Part shown: positions 33,901 through 42,466 of the stretch, piece by piece
Layout: every line of letters begins with the position of its first letter
How positions within the stretch are numbered: position 1 is the first letter of the stretch
Source: Prado023 sp963706875
Lineage (GTDB): Bacteria > Actinomycetota > Actinomycetes > S36-B12 > CAIYMF01
DNA: 64,000 nt
NCBI GenBank assembly: GCA_963706875.1
Contig: CAVPNW010000021.1
Coordinates: forward strand, 248,001 to 312,000
Direction of reading: 5' to 3'
Position numbers and translations under genes: made by a program
The notes under the pieces: generated by a model
What the model was told of the DNA's origin: nothing
Seen by the model: the letters and a program-made list of their open reading frames with translations, nothing else
The model's database searches: none

Positions 33901-35806
33901 CCCACATCCGCCGCACGCCACCGAGGCGCGCCGAGCCCGGGGCGTGCAGGCCGAAGTCGAAGATGAAGGCACCGCCCGCAGCGCCCTGCTCGTCGGCGCG
34001 GACCAGCCGGAACGGCTGCTCGGTGACCACCTCGACACCCAGGCTGGACAGCACCGGCAGCACCTCGGCCAGTGAGATGTCCATCAACGAGTAGAGCTTC
34101 AGCCGGGCGTTGGCCTGTTCGCCGCTGGCCTCGGAGGCCGGCTGCAACGACACCCGCAACGGGGACTGCACGGTCAGCTGCTCGATCTCGGACAGGTCAG
34201 CCACGGCCTCCTCCGCAGCGGTGACCGCCCGGTAGGCCTGCGGGAATCCCTCCGGGTACCGGCGGAGCACGGCGTGGGCGCTGGCCTCCGAGGAGGCTGC
34301 GACCAGGGCGATCGACAGCTCGTCGTCCCACGAGAGGACGACCTCGGCGATGCGAGCCTCGAGTGCCTCGGCGTCGACCTCGGGGACCGACTGGCCCCGG
34401 GCCATCCTGACCACGATGTGAAGCCGGGCGAGCACGGACTCGGTGACGCGCGCGGTGTAGTCGACGCTGGTCCCGCCGACTGCGTCCATCAGCACCTGCT
34501 GGATCTGCAGGCGCACATCGGTCGTGTACCGGTCACGCGGCAGGTACACCAGGCAGGACAGGAACCGCTCGTAGGTGTCATGCCGGACGAACAGCCTGGT
34601 GGCCCGACGCTCCTTGAGGTTCAGGGCCGCCTCGGCGATGGTCGTCAGCTCGTCGACATCGATCGCGAACAGCTCGTCGCGGGGGAAGGTCTCCAGGAAG
34701 GCCATCAGGTCGCGGCCGCCATGGGAGCCGCGGCTGAACCCGAGGACCTCCCGGACCCGTCGGACCTTCCGGTCGATGACCGGGATGCCCTCGACGCTCT
34801 GGGTGTAGGCCGAGGCGGAGAACAAGCCGATGAAGCGGTGCTCGCCGACGACCCGTCCGGCCCGGTCGAGCACCTTCACGCCGACGTAGTCCAGGTAGAC
34901 AGGGCGATGGACGGTGGACCGGCGGTTCGCCTTCGTGACGATCAGCAGGCGCGGCTCGAGCGCCTTCTGCCGGACTGTGGGTGACAGCTCGCTGAACGAC
35001 ATCGACTCCGGGAGCTCGGAGCGCAGCAGGCCCAGGCCGCTCCCGGGTTCCTCGACGAGCCTGAGCTCGGCCGCGCCGAGCTCCTGACCGGTCAGCTGGT
35101 ACTGCCGGTACCCCAGGAAGGTGAAGTGGTCATCGGCCAGCCAGTTGAGCAGGTCGATGGCCTCGCCGACCCGGTCCCCCGCCACCCCGCGCGGGGGTTG
35201 GGCGATCAGTTCTGCGGCCAGCCCGCGGGCCCGGGCGACCATGCGTGGCCAGTCCTGCACCGAGCGGCGGACATCGCCGAGGACTCGCTGCAGGTTCTCC
35301 TCGATCGCGGTGAGCGCGGCCGCGTCGGGCTGCCAGTCGACCTCGAAGTGCATCCACGACTCGAGGCCGCCGTCCGCGTCCTGCTCGGGGAGCGTCGGCT
35401 GGGAGTCAGCGCCCGCACCCGGCGGGTCGGCATGGACCAGCGCACCGGCCCCGTCCCGGGTCACCGCGACGATCGGGTGGACCACCAGGTGGATGCCCAC
35501 GCCCAGCCGGTTGAGCTCCGCGCTCACGGAGTCGACCAGGAAGGGCATGTCGTCGGTGACGACGCCGATCACGCTCCGCCCGCACGTCCACCCGTTGTCC
35601 ACGACCGTGGGATTGACCGCCCGGACGATCGCCTGCTCAGGCTCACGGTGGCGGGCCACGTCGATGAGCTGGGTCACGGCGCCGACGACTGCCTCGGGGT
35701 CCCGGTCGGCGATGTCACCGGGGTTCACATGCCGGTAGAACAGCGACGCGAGCCGTTCATCGCGCGCCGATGACCAGCTGTACCACTCGGCGAACCCCAC
35801 GCCCAC
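30974..35806 (-). CDS. gdhB: NAD-specific glutamate dehydrogenase, giant (GDH-180) type
   Basis: The 1610-residue product is of the very large NAD-GDH class. GTG at 35806 follows GGAGG by nine bases. A long N-terminal regulatory region (about 700 residues, with ACT-like parts such as IGVVTDDMPFLVDSVSAELN) precedes the catalytic core. The core holds KVARGGLRWSDRREDFRTEV and VPVGAKGGFFAKQLP with the catalytic lysines, and GVGDMSGDVFGNGM for the dinucleotide. It deaminates glutamate to 2-oxoglutarate with NAD, mainly in catabolism. It forms its own transcription unit. Confidence 0.95.
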   Translation of the reverse strand: MGVGFAEWYSWSSARDERLASLFYRHVNPGDIADRDPEAVVGAVTQLIDVARHREPEQAIVRAVNPTVVDNGWTCGRSVIGVVTDDMPFLVDSVSAELNRLGVGIHLVVHPIVAVTRDGAGALVHADPPGAGADSQPTLPEQDADGGLESWMHFEVDWQPDAAALTAIEENLQRVLGDVRRSVQDWPRMVARARGLAAELIAQPPRGVAGDRVGEAIDLLNWLADDHFTFLGYRQYQLTGQELGAAELRLVEEPGSGLGLLRSELPESMSFSELSPTVRQKALEPRLLIVTKANRRSTVHRPVYLDYVGVKVLDRAGRVVGEHRFIGLFSASAYTQSVEGIPVIDRKVRRVREVLGFSRGSHGGRDLMAFLETFPRDELFAIDVDELTTIAEAALNLKERRATRLFVRHDTYERFLSCLVYLPRDRYTTDVRLQIQQVLMDAVGGTSVDYTARVTESVLARLHIVVRMARGQSVPEVDAEALEARIAEVVLSWDDELSIALVAASSEASAHAVLRRYPEGFPQAYRAVTAAEEAVADLSEIEQLTVQSPLRVSLQPASEASGEQANARLKLYSLMDISLAEVLPVLSSLGVEVVTEQPFRLVRADEQGAAGGAFIFDFGLHAPGSARLGGVRRMWEQAFLACWAGRAEADGFNGLVAEAGLDWRRISVLRAYARYLRQTGSAFSQAYIENATLANPKIASLLVQLFHARFDPDLVADRAMRADELRTQITRALDDVASLDQDRILRSFLDLIRATLRTNHFQADRPALAIKLEPAHIRELPEPRPKYEIWVCSPRVEGVHLRFGKVARGGLRWSDRREDFRTEVLGLVKAQAVKNAVIVPVGAKGGFFAKQLPDPALDRDAWMAEGIGAYKVFVGSLLDLTDNLVGHDVVPPQRVVRHDGDDPYLVVAADKGTATFSDIANGVAAEYGFWLGDAFASGGSAGYDHKAMGITARGAWESVRAHFRVVGPDIDAMTFTAVGVGDMSGDVFGNGMLLSPNLRLVAAFDHRHIFIDPHPDPARSFAERQRLFALPRSSWADYSAPLISTGGGVYPRSAKSIPVSAEAAEALGIDGGATSMTPNDLLRAILKAPVDLLWNGGIGTYVKASTESHSDVGDRANDAIRVNGADLRARVVGEGGNLGLTQRGRIEAAHAGVALNTDAIDNSAGVDTSDHEVNIKILLDRVAAAGDLDPAERDPLLQSMTDEVAAMVLQDNIDQNILLTFEAHHGPAMVSALGRLIRSLERTAGLDRGLEALPDDATFAALVLEGRGLTKPELAVLVAYTKLDLKDALLESPVPDEAFTATWMHDYFPEVLSRRCEGHLDAHPLRRQIITTGLVNEMVNRGGITYALRAAEESGAAPAEIARAFSVTCGVFGLPELWDRIDSHGGVVRTAALNALRSEVQRLLDRSTRWLLQTRGGTLDVPGEIERFRSTVADLEGRVPQYLVGVERERLERRVADFVSAGAPADLAAEVAALLDVFSLLDIVEVSRRTGEEPTSVARLYFTISERYEVDRFLGRITALPRADRWSSLARSALRSDLYGALASLTSRVVRATPDGGEPIERVITWEERYAEGLGRARATLAEIGAQESFDLATLSVALRVIRTLASQGG

Positions 35807-35984
35807 AGTCCCGTTCCTCCCTCGATGCGACCCAACGTCCCACCTTCGCACTGCAGCCCCCGGGCAGTCGACCGGGCCAGCGCTGCCCGTCGTGCGAGCA
35901 CGGCTCGACGGCCCGTCGGGCCTATAGTCCTGCTAGCCCAGTCGTCCCGCCCCCATGGGGCCGGTCGCCGATCAAGGAGTGCAC

Positions 35985-36479
35985 ATGGCCAAGAGGTTCG
36001 CCGGGGACATCCACTTCGATGTCGCGCCGGATGTCGTGTTCGCGGCCCAGTGCGACCCGCACTACGTCGTCTGGAAGCACGAGCACATGGCGGCCTTCGA
36101 CGTCTCAGCCGACGTCGAGGAGGATGGCTCGCACGTCATCGTCAGCTCCTCGCGCAAGCTCCCGGCCAAGATCCCGTCGACCGCCCGCAAGTTCGTCGGA
36201 GAGTCGATCCAGATCGACGAGGTGCACACCTGGTCCCACGCCGATGTCGACGGCTCCCGACACGGAACCGTCACGGCCACCTTCGGTGGGGCACCGATGG
36301 AGGTCTACGGGACCATCGAGCTGCACCCCGACGGTGCCGGGGCGGTGCTCAAGGTCGTCATCCACGCCAAGGCCCATGTCCCGATCGTCGGCGGCAAGAT
36401 CGAGAACATCGTGGGCGAGCAGTTCATGCGGGCCCTGCGCAAGGAGCACCAGATCTCACCCCAGTGGTTCACGGAGTAG
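35985..36479 (+). CDS. DUF2505 family protein (START-like fold)
   Basis: The 164-residue product begins KRFAGDIHFDVAPDVVFAAQ and has GTVTATFGGAPMEVYGTIEL and KIENIVGEQFMRALRKEHQ, the DUF2505 layout. The fold is SRPBCC/START-like with a hydrophobic cavity, so lipid binding is a reasonable guess. An AAGGAG box precedes the ATG. A second START-fold gene follows on the same strand after 71 bases. Confidence 0.85.
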   Translation: MAKRFAGDIHFDVAPDVVFAAQCDPHYVVWKHEHMAAFDVSADVEEDGSHVIVSSSRKLPAKIPSTARKFVGESIQIDEVHTWSHADVDGSRHGTVTATFGGAPMEVYGTIELHPDGAGAVLKVVIHAKAHVPIVGGKIENIVGEQFMRALRKEHQISPQWFTE

Positions 36480-36550
36480 TGGTCGGGCGCACATGATCAC
36501 GAGGGTCGCTGGGCGCGCCTCGCCCAGCGCCGGCCGCTAGCGTTCGGGCC

Positions 36551-36976
36551 ATGGCCGTCTCAGACTCCCTCAGTGTCACCGTCAACGCACCCGTCGACCA
36601 GGTCCTTGCGTTCCTGCGCGACATCGACAACCAGAAGAACTGGTTCCCCGGCAACAACGCCTCCGAGGTCCTCGAGCGAGATGACGCGGGCCTGCCCACC
36701 AGGGCGCGCCTGGTCAACGACGTCAAGGTTGCCAAGGACGAGTTCGAGTTGGACTACACGCACAACGACTCAGGCTTCTCCTGGACCCTCGTCGCCCCGA
36801 CCAAGGTGCAGAAGCTGCAGAAGGGGTCCTGGGCACTGGCCGACAAGGGCGGGCAGACCGAGGCGACGATGTCGCTGACCGTCGACACCTCGCTGCCACT
36901 GCCCGGCTTCGTGCAGAAGAAGACCGTCAAGGACACGTTGAAGGGCGCCACCTCGTCCCTGGCCAAGCAGTTCTGA
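36551..36976 (+). CDS. SRPBCC family protein
   Basis: The 141-residue protein opens with SDSLSVTVNAPVDQVLAFLR and continues with NQKNWFPGNNASEVLERDD, typical of the polyketide-cyclase/SRPBCC fold. The C-terminal helix is KKTVKDTLKGATSSLAKQF. Ligand unknown. Its position between another START-like protein and lipid-enzyme genes (patatin, wax ester synthase) hints at hydrophobic small-molecule handling. Confidence 0.8.
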   Translation: MAVSDSLSVTVNAPVDQVLAFLRDIDNQKNWFPGNNASEVLERDDAGLPTRARLVNDVKVAKDEFELDYTHNDSGFSWTLVAPTKVQKLQKGSWALADKGGQTEATMSLTVDTSLPLPGFVQKKTVKDTLKGATSSLAKQF

Positions 36977-37013
36977 GCGGTTCTGACCGCGCTGGGCTGA
37001 CCACGCTGGCCGC

Positions 37014-37373
37014 TCAGCGGTCCAGCAGCCCCGGGATCTCCTGCACGCCGAACCACTCGAGGTCGACGGTCAGCGCGGCCGCTGTGTCGCGGCGGCTGAT
37101 CGGACCGGCGAGGCCCACCCACCCGTCCTCGAACGGCGAGTCGGTGCCGGCGGGCTCTGGCACGTCCACAGCCAGGACCACCCCGCCCTCGAGGTCCGCG
37201 AGGGCCTCAGCAGCGGCGAGCTGGGCCTCGAACTCCCACTCCTCCTCGTCGACCTCCGGATCGGCGGCACGCCACTGCGGGTCAACGGCACATCCGCGCA
37301 ACGGTCCCTCAAGCCTGCCGGTCGCATCGAATGCGGCCAGCTGATCCCATCCCACTGGGATGTAGGCCCGCAT
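37014..37373 (-). CDS. Small acidic protein, DUF6912-like
   Basis: The 119-residue product starts MRAYIPVGWDQLAAFDATGR and contains an acidic stretch VDEEEWEFEAQLAAAEALAD and VVLAVDVPEP. This resembles an uncharacterised actinobacterial family (DUF6912) that I recall by pattern only. Its ATG shares one base with the patatin gene stop (TGATG), so it is translationally coupled. Function unknown. Confidence 0.6.
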   Translation of the reverse strand: MRAYIPVGWDQLAAFDATGRLEGPLRGCAVDPQWRAADPEVDEEEWEFEAQLAAAEALADLEGGVVLAVDVPEPAGTDSPFEDGWVGLAGPISRRDTAAALTVDLEWFGVQEIPGLLDR

Positions 37374-38374
37374 CAGCCGACCGAGGCCAGGTGGTCGGGA
37401 CCCATGTGGTCCGGATCGCGCAGTGCCTCGATGGAGGTTCGGATCGAGGTCTCGAGGACGTGGATCCGCTTCTCGAAGTCCATGAGGTTCCCGCCGATGG
37501 CGGCGAGGTCCTCAGCACCCGGGCCCAGCACCGTCACGTCGGTGCCCCCGGCCCGGACCTTCTCCACCTCGTTCAGGCAGCGCTTCGTGACCTGCACGCG
37601 CCACGTGCGCTCCAGCCGCGCGAGCAGGTGGTCGGGGCGATCCATGTGGAAGCTGACCATCGGGGCGATCACGTAGACCTCGTCGAGGCCCATGTTGGCC
37701 ACCAGATCCACCGACGTCGCCGACCACGCGCCGCCGTCGACGTACCGGCGCCCGTCGATCTCGACAGGCGAGTACCAGGCCGGGATCGAGCAGGAGGCCT
37801 GCACGGCCAGTGACAGCGGAGCCTCCGGTGCGGTGGGCTGGCCGAAGACCACCCGCGTGCCCGTGGCGTAGTCCATCGTGACGATCCACACGTTCGGGTG
37901 CGGGGACCATTCGCCGATGGGAGTGAACCCCTCCACGAGGTGGGCCACCCGGTCCAGGGTCTTGGAGCCGGTGGGCAGGAACGCGGAGAGGAAGGCCGTC
38001 GGCGGCATGCGGCGCATCCGGAACCGGTTGAGGCCGGTTCGCATCAGTGCCCGGGAGCCCGGCTCGAGCTTCGGCCGTCCGGGGCGCGAGCCCCCTGTCA
38101 CGGCCTCGATGTCCCAGCTGAACCCGGCGATCGGTCCGGTCATGACCTTGTCGCCGCGCTCCTGGGCGGCCAACTCCTCGACGGTGGCGCCCGCGCCCAG
38201 CAGCGCGGCGAGCACCGACCCGGCAGAGGTGCCGACGATCACCTCGGCGTCGCGCGGCTCGAAACCGTGGACCGCCTTGAGCGCGGCCAGCGCGCCCACC
38301 GCCCAGGCCCCGCCGAGGACGCCCCCACCGCCGAGGACGAGGCCGCGCCTGATGGGGCGTTCAACCGACGCCAT
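37373..38374 (-). CDS. Patatin-like phospholipase
   Basis: The 333-residue protein has the oxyanion-hole loop LVLGGGGVLGGAW, the nucleophile elbow VGTSAGSVLAA and the catalytic-dyad aspartate in YVDGGAWS, so it should be an active Ser-Asp lipid acyl hydrolase. No signal peptide is visible, so it is expected in the cytoplasm. It lies between a DUF6912-like gene and a WS/DGAT gene on the same strand; turnover of storage or membrane lipid is inferred. Confidence 0.9.
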   Translation of the reverse strand: MASVERPIRRGLVLGGGGVLGGAWAVGALAALKAVHGFEPRDAEVIVGTSAGSVLAALLGAGATVEELAAQERGDKVMTGPIAGFSWDIEAVTGGSRPGRPKLEPGSRALMRTGLNRFRMRRMPPTAFLSAFLPTGSKTLDRVAHLVEGFTPIGEWSPHPNVWIVTMDYATGTRVVFGQPTAPEAPLSLAVQASCSIPAWYSPVEIDGRRYVDGGAWSATSVDLVANMGLDEVYVIAPMVSFHMDRPDHLLARLERTWRVQVTKRCLNEVEKVRAGGTDVTVLGPGAEDLAAIGGNLMDFEKRIHVLETSIRTSIEALRDPDHMGPDHLASVG

Positions 38375-38482
38375 GGGCGCACCTCCTCGCTGGGTGATCG
38401 ACGCGCCGGATCAACCCAGCGCACACAGGTGGGCCCAGATTACGCCCCCGGGTATCCGAACGTCGCGCGGGGCCGGGAATCC

Positions 38483-39907
38483 CTACGCAGTGGGCCTTCT
38501 CGGCCGCCGAGCCTTCCCGCTGAGGGTCACCGTGGCCAGCATCTCCTCGATGGCGTCGTCGATGCACTGGGCCAGCACCTCGACGTCGGGCATCGCCTCC
38601 CGGTCGGCGTTCAGGCCGAAGAACACGCCCCCGTCGTAGGAGGTCAGCCCGATGGAGACCGCCTGCCCACGGGCCAGCGGGACCACGGGGTAGGCCGCGA
38701 GCATGAGCGCGCCGCCGGCGTACAGCGGGAACTGCGGTCCGGGGACGTTCGTGATGATCACGTTGTAGACCCGTCGCGACAGCCCGGAGACCGCCCGAGC
38801 ACCCAGCGAGTGCACCGTCGGCGGGGTGAACGAGGCCACGCTCACCAGGGCGGTGGCCCCCAGCATCTGGCCGGTCTCCTTGAGCATGTCCATCTCGAAG
38901 CGCACGCGCTGCAGCCGGATGACCGGATCCGGTTCGCCGATGGGCAGGTCGCACAGGAACGCGGCGATCTGGTTGCCGGAGCTGTCCCCCGGCGTGCGCA
39001 CGCTGACCGGGACCATCGCCCGGATCGAGCTGCTCGTCGTGACCGGCTCGGCCCGCGTGAGCATCCACGCCCGCAGCGCCCCGGCCAGGATGGTGAGCAC
39101 GATGTCGTTGATGGTCCCGCCGTGGGCGCGCTTGATCCTCTTGAGCTTCTCCAGGTCGGTCTCGGTCGTCGCGTACCGGCGGGCCCCGCCGATGGACACG
39201 TTCAGCGGGCTCGAGCTCGCCGGACGGGCCATGGTGCGCGCGGCGGCGGCCAGCCCCACGACACTGCGCCCGAGCTGGCCGACCGTCTCCTGGACGTCGA
39301 TCAGGCCGGTCCGCACCGTGTCGACGACGGCCTTGGGTGAACGGGCGATCTCGTTCACGGCGCCTGCCACGAGCTCCACGGACGACGGTTCGCGAAGCGG
39401 GCGCCAGGTGTCCACAGGAACCTCGCGCGGCTCGGGGCTTCCATCCAGGATGACCTGGCCGATGTCGACCGCGGCGATCCCATCGACCATGGCGTGGTGG
39501 GTCTTGGTGAGGATGGCGAAGCGATCGTCCTCGAGGCCCTCGACGAGGTACATCTCCCACAGCGGGCGGGCCCGATCCAGCGGCCGGCTCATGATCCGCG
39601 CGACGAGGTCGTTGAGCTGGTCGTCGGTGCCAGGGCGGGGAAGCGCCGAGCGTCGCACGTGGTAGGTCACGTCGAAGCTCTCGTCGTCGACCCAGATCGG
39701 GTTTGCCAGGTGGCCCGGCACCCAGCGGATGCGCTGGCGGTAGCGCGGGACCAGGGCGATCCGGTCGCGGATCAGCCGGACCAGGCGCTCGTAGTCGAAC
39801 CCACCCTCGGGCACCTCGAAGATGGCCACGCCGCCGACATGCATGGGGGTGGTGGGCTCCTCCATGTACAGGAACGACACGTCCAGGGGGCTCAGGCGGT
39901 CACTCAT
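38483..39907 (-). CDS. Wax ester synthase/diacylglycerol acyltransferase (WS/DGAT)
   Basis: At 474 residues it has the family start LSPLDVSFLYMEEPTTPMHV, the catalytic THHAMVDGIAAVD (HHxxxDG) near residue 140 and the C-terminal NVIITNVPGPQFPLY and SYDGGVFFGLNAD. The family esterifies acyl-CoA with diacylglycerol or fatty alcohols to make triacylglycerol or wax esters in actinobacteria. The start ATG 39907 follows GGAGTCC. Proximity to the patatin gene suggests a storage-lipid locus. Confidence 0.93.
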   Translation of the reverse strand: MSDRLSPLDVSFLYMEEPTTPMHVGGVAIFEVPEGGFDYERLVRLIRDRIALVPRYRQRIRWVPGHLANPIWVDDESFDVTYHVRRSALPRPGTDDQLNDLVARIMSRPLDRARPLWEMYLVEGLEDDRFAILTKTHHAMVDGIAAVDIGQVILDGSPEPREVPVDTWRPLREPSSVELVAGAVNEIARSPKAVVDTVRTGLIDVQETVGQLGRSVVGLAAAARTMARPASSSPLNVSIGGARRYATTETDLEKLKRIKRAHGGTINDIVLTILAGALRAWMLTRAEPVTTSSSIRAMVPVSVRTPGDSSGNQIAAFLCDLPIGEPDPVIRLQRVRFEMDMLKETGQMLGATALVSVASFTPPTVHSLGARAVSGLSRRVYNVIITNVPGPQFPLYAGGALMLAAYPVVPLARGQAVSIGLTSYDGGVFFGLNADREAMPDVEVLAQCIDDAIEEMLATVTLSGKARRPRRPTA

Positions 39908-40050
39908 CAGGGACTCCTCGCATCACGGTCACTGCCCATCCATGTGGTCCTCCACACAGCGGTGGGAGCGTCATTCATCTTGCCCCATGGGCGATCCCGA
40001 CGCCCACCGGCCCTGCCACCTCCCAGCAGGGTGCACCGGTTGCGGCCGAA

Positions 40051-40080
40051 TTGGGAAATCGCAGGGGCCTCCCGTATGCT
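40051..40080 (+). promoter_or_regulatory. Candidate promoter of the tRNA-Glu/Asp/Phe cluster
   Basis: TTGGGA (40051-40056) and TATGCT (40075-40080) are spaced by 18 bases, 48 bases before tRNA-Glu. This is the best -35/-10 pair in the gap 39908-40128. Confidence 0.45.
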
Positions 40081-40128
40081 TATCGCCGTCCCTGACCGCC
40101 AGTTGGGGTCGGTACGGCAAGCAGTCCC

Positions 40129-40201
40129 GGCCCCATCGTCTAGTGGCCCAGGACGCCGCCCTTTCAAGGCGGTAGCACGGGTTCGAATCCCGTTGGGGCT
40201 A
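40129..40201 (+). tRNA. tRNA-Glu (TTC)
   Basis: The acceptor GGCCCCA pairs with TGGGGCT with a G-U first pair. The anticodon stem CCGCC/GGCGG encloses CTTTCAA (anticodon TTC), and the T arm is ACGGG/CCCGT. It is the first of three tRNAs likely co-transcribed. Confidence 0.96.
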
Positions 40202-40276
40202 CAACCAGCCCAATGGGTTGGAAGGCACGATCGCGGTCCCCGGGCCGCACAGCACAACGGCCTCGCGGCAACGCAG

Positions 40277-40350
40277 GGCCCCGTAGCGCAGTTGGTTAGC
40301 GCGCCGCCCTGTCACGGCGGAGGTCGCGGGTTCGAGTCCCGTCGGGGTCG
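40277..40350 (+). tRNA. tRNA-Asp (GTC)
   Basis: The acceptor GGCCCCG pairs with CGGGGTC with one G-U pair. The anticodon stem CCGCC/GGCGG encloses CTGTCAC (anticodon GTC), and the T loop is TTCGAGT. It shares its anticodon stem sequence with the tRNA-Glu 75 bases upstream. Confidence 0.96.
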
Positions 40351-40385
40351 CTCCGGTACCGGTTCCCGGTTCCTCGGAACCGACC

Positions 40386-40459
40386 GGCCAGGTAGCTCAG
40401 TTGGTACGAGCGTCCGACTGAAAATCGGAAGGTCGGCGGTTCGACCCCGCCCCTGGCCA
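40386..40459 (+). tRNA. tRNA-Phe (GAA)
   Basis: The acceptor GGCCAGG pairs perfectly with CCTGGCC. The anticodon stem TCCGA/TCGGA encloses CTGAAAA (anticodon GAA), and the T arm is GGCGG/CCGCC. The D loop has GGTACGAGC, one base longer than the usual GGTAGAGC. Confidence 0.96.
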
Positions 40460-40461
40460 CA

Positions 40462-40506
40462 GCGAAGCCCCTCATGTCTCCCCCGTCGTGAGGGGCTTCG
40501 CCCTTT
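40462..40506 (+). terminator. Intrinsic terminator of the tRNA cluster
   Basis: GCGAAGCCCCTCA (40462-40474) pairs perfectly over 13 bp with TGAGGGGCTTCGC (40489-40501), followed by CCTTT. It starts three bases past tRNA-Phe. Confidence 0.85.
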
Positions 40507-40547
40507 CTGGGGGTCGCTCCCGTCCGGCGTGGCCCGCCCGCCCTGGA

Positions 40548-40757
40548 TCAGCCGGCGAGGGCCGTCGTCGGCAGCAGCGCGAGCCGCGGCTCGTCAGGCC
40601 CTCCCTGAAGGATCGCGACCGTCGAGCCGTCGGAGGCGATGTCCGCTCCCAGTTCAAGGCCCGTCACCCGACCGGCTCCAAGGAGTTCGAGGGTCTCACC
40701 GTCGAGCTCCACGACCTCGCCCGACTCGAACCCGATCCACACGGCACCGTTGCTGGC
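40548..40757 (-). pseudogene. Possible C-terminal remnant of a beta-propeller-like gene
   Basis: A 69-residue open stretch (ASNGAVWIGFESGEVVELDG, then LELGADIASDGSTVAILQGG) reads like two blades of a beta-rich repeat protein and ends at a stop at 40548. Codon use looks coding, but no start codon with a ribosome site exists before the stretch runs into the MATE gene on the other strand. It is probably a decayed fragment, left next to a tRNA cluster. The rest of the gap 40507-40842 shows nothing else. Confidence 0.35.
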
Positions 40758-40842
40758 ACGCGGCAGGCCCCGACGGCAAGGTCCGGTCTGAGCTGCGGGG
40801 AGGCCGAGCAGGACGGGGTGCGGACTGCCATAGGGTTTCCGC

Positions 40843-42192
40843 GTGGCAACCCCCGGTACCGACGGCCACACCGAGCCGCGTCCCGAGGCAGCCACCTCCG
40901 CCAGGGAGATCCTGCGGTTGGCCGTCCCAGCCTTCGGGGCGCTGGTCGCCCAGCCGTTGTTCACCCTCATCGATGCCGCCATCGTTGCCACGCTCGGGAC
41001 CACCTCACTGGCTGCACTCGGTGCCGGTGCCCAGGTGTTCACGACCGTCACCGGTCTCGCGATCTTCCTGGCCTACGGCACGACCGCCGTGGTGGCCAGG
41101 CGGGTGGGCGCCGGCCAGGTCTCGGCCGGGATCAGCGACGGGATCGAGGGGGTGGCCCTGGGCCTTGCGCTCGGCATCGCCGCGACAGCCGTGACGTGGG
41201 TGCTGGCCCCGGATCTCCTGGCGTGGATCGGTACCTCACCGGCCACCACACCCGAGGCGCTGGCCTACCTGCGCACGATCAGCCTCGCGTTCCCGTTCGC
41301 CCTGGCAGCCATGGCCGCGATCGGCGTCCTGCGCGGCCTGCAGGACACCGCGACGACCCTGTGGGTCACCCTCGCGGCCGTGGCCACCAACCTCGCGCTC
41401 GCCGCCTACCTGGTGCTCGTCGCCCGATGGGGGATCACCGGATCGGCGTGGGCCACGGTCATCGCCGAGGCGCTCGCAGCTGGGCTCTTCCTGTGGGAGC
41501 TCGCCCGGCGTGCGCGCAGGCACACGGCCTCATTGCGGCCGAGCCGTTCCGGCGTCCTGGTGGCTGCCCGTGGCTCCATCCCCCTGTTCTGGCGCACGGT
41601 GGCCCTGCGCGCGGTTTTCGTCCTGGCCGTCGTCGTGGCCGCTCGCCTGGGCGACGCCGAGCTGGCCGCCTACTACGTGACGTTCACCATCTGGTACCTG
41701 CTGGCGCTGGGGATGGATGCGCTCGCGATCGCCGGCCAGGCACTCCTCGGGCGCCATCTCGGGGCCGGATCCGTGGGGACGGCCAGGGCGGTGACCTGGC
41801 AGATGACCCGTTGGGGGGTCTGGCTGGGAGTGATCCTGATGTGCGTGGTCCTGGCCGTGCGTGGGTGGGTGCCCGGGCTGTTCGGCGACGACCCGATCGT
41901 CCAGGCCATGGTCGCCGCGGCCCTCGTGGTGGTGGCGCTCCAACAGCCGCTTGCAGGTGTCGTCTTCGTCCTCGACGGCGTCCTGCTGGGCGCAGGCGAC
42001 GCACGTTTCCTCGTCTGGGCCCAGTTGCTGGCGCTGGCTGCCTTCACCCCGGCGGCGTGGTGGGTGCTCCAGACTCAGGGAAGCGTGACTGCGCTGTGGT
42101 GGGCCCTCACGGTGTTCATGCTCGCGCGGGCTGGCGCATTCCTCTGGCGGGTGCGCGGCAGCACCTGGCTGGTGACGGGCGCGACCCGCTGA
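40843..42192 (+). CDS. MATE family efflux transporter (DinF-like)
   Basis: The 449-residue protein has about 12 membrane helices in two halves. The first includes LRLAVPAFGALVAQPLFTLI with IDAAIVATLG, and the second starts around FWRTVALRAVFVLAVVVAAR. MATE proteins exchange organic cations or drugs for H+ or Na+. The start is GTG at 40843. Substrate not predictable. It is convergent with bldC, only 46 bases apart. Confidence 0.9.
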   Translation: MATPGTDGHTEPRPEAATSAREILRLAVPAFGALVAQPLFTLIDAAIVATLGTTSLAALGAGAQVFTTVTGLAIFLAYGTTAVVARRVGAGQVSAGISDGIEGVALGLALGIAATAVTWVLAPDLLAWIGTSPATTPEALAYLRTISLAFPFALAAMAAIGVLRGLQDTATTLWVTLAAVATNLALAAYLVLVARWGITGSAWATVIAEALAAGLFLWELARRARRHTASLRPSRSGVLVAARGSIPLFWRTVALRAVFVLAVVVAARLGDAELAAYYVTFTIWYLLALGMDALAIAGQALLGRHLGAGSVGTARAVTWQMTRWGVWLGVILMCVVLAVRGWVPGLFGDDPIVQAMVAAALVVVALQQPLAGVVFVLDGVLLGAGDARFLVWAQLLALAAFTPAAWWVLQTQGSVTALWWALTVFMLARAGAFLWRVRGSTWLVTGATR

Positions 42193-42238
42193 GGGCAGTG
42201 CGATCGCGCCGACTGCGTGGAGTCCTCGACCGGTGCAG

Positions 42239-42466
42239 CTACCCGGCGGGGGTGTCCTCCGACATGCCGTTCCGGGGCGCGGGGATGCTCTCGAGGAGCC
42301 CACGCACCTCACTCTCCAGGTAGCGTCGGTGCCCGCCGAGGGTGCGGATGGACGTCAGCTTGCCCGAGTTCGCCCACCGGGTCACGGTCTTGGGGTCGAC
42401 GCGGAACAGTGCTGCGACCTCGGCCGGGGTGAGCAGCGGTTCCACTTCCTGCTGTCGTGCAGCCAT
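42239..42466 (-). CDS. bldC: BldC-family MerR-like DNA-binding protein
   Basis: The 75-residue protein is almost only a winged helix-turn-helix: LLTPAEVAALFRVDPKTVTR, WANSGKLTSIRTLGGHRRY, then a short tail. This matches Streptomyces BldC, which binds direct repeats cooperatively and delays sporulation. A GGAG box stands ahead of the ATG. In non-sporulating actinobacteria its role is open. It is divergent from the DUF3073 gene. Confidence 0.93.
   Translation of the reverse strand: MAARQQEVEPLLTPAEVAALFRVDPKTVTRWANSGKLTSIRTLGGHRRYLESEVRGLLESIPAPRNGMSEDTPAG

Noticed and set aside
36551..36976. Toxin-antitoxin or immunity pair formed by the DUF2505 and SRPBCC genes
   Set aside because: Both have START-like folds, are separately spaced by 71 bases, and neither resembles a toxin.
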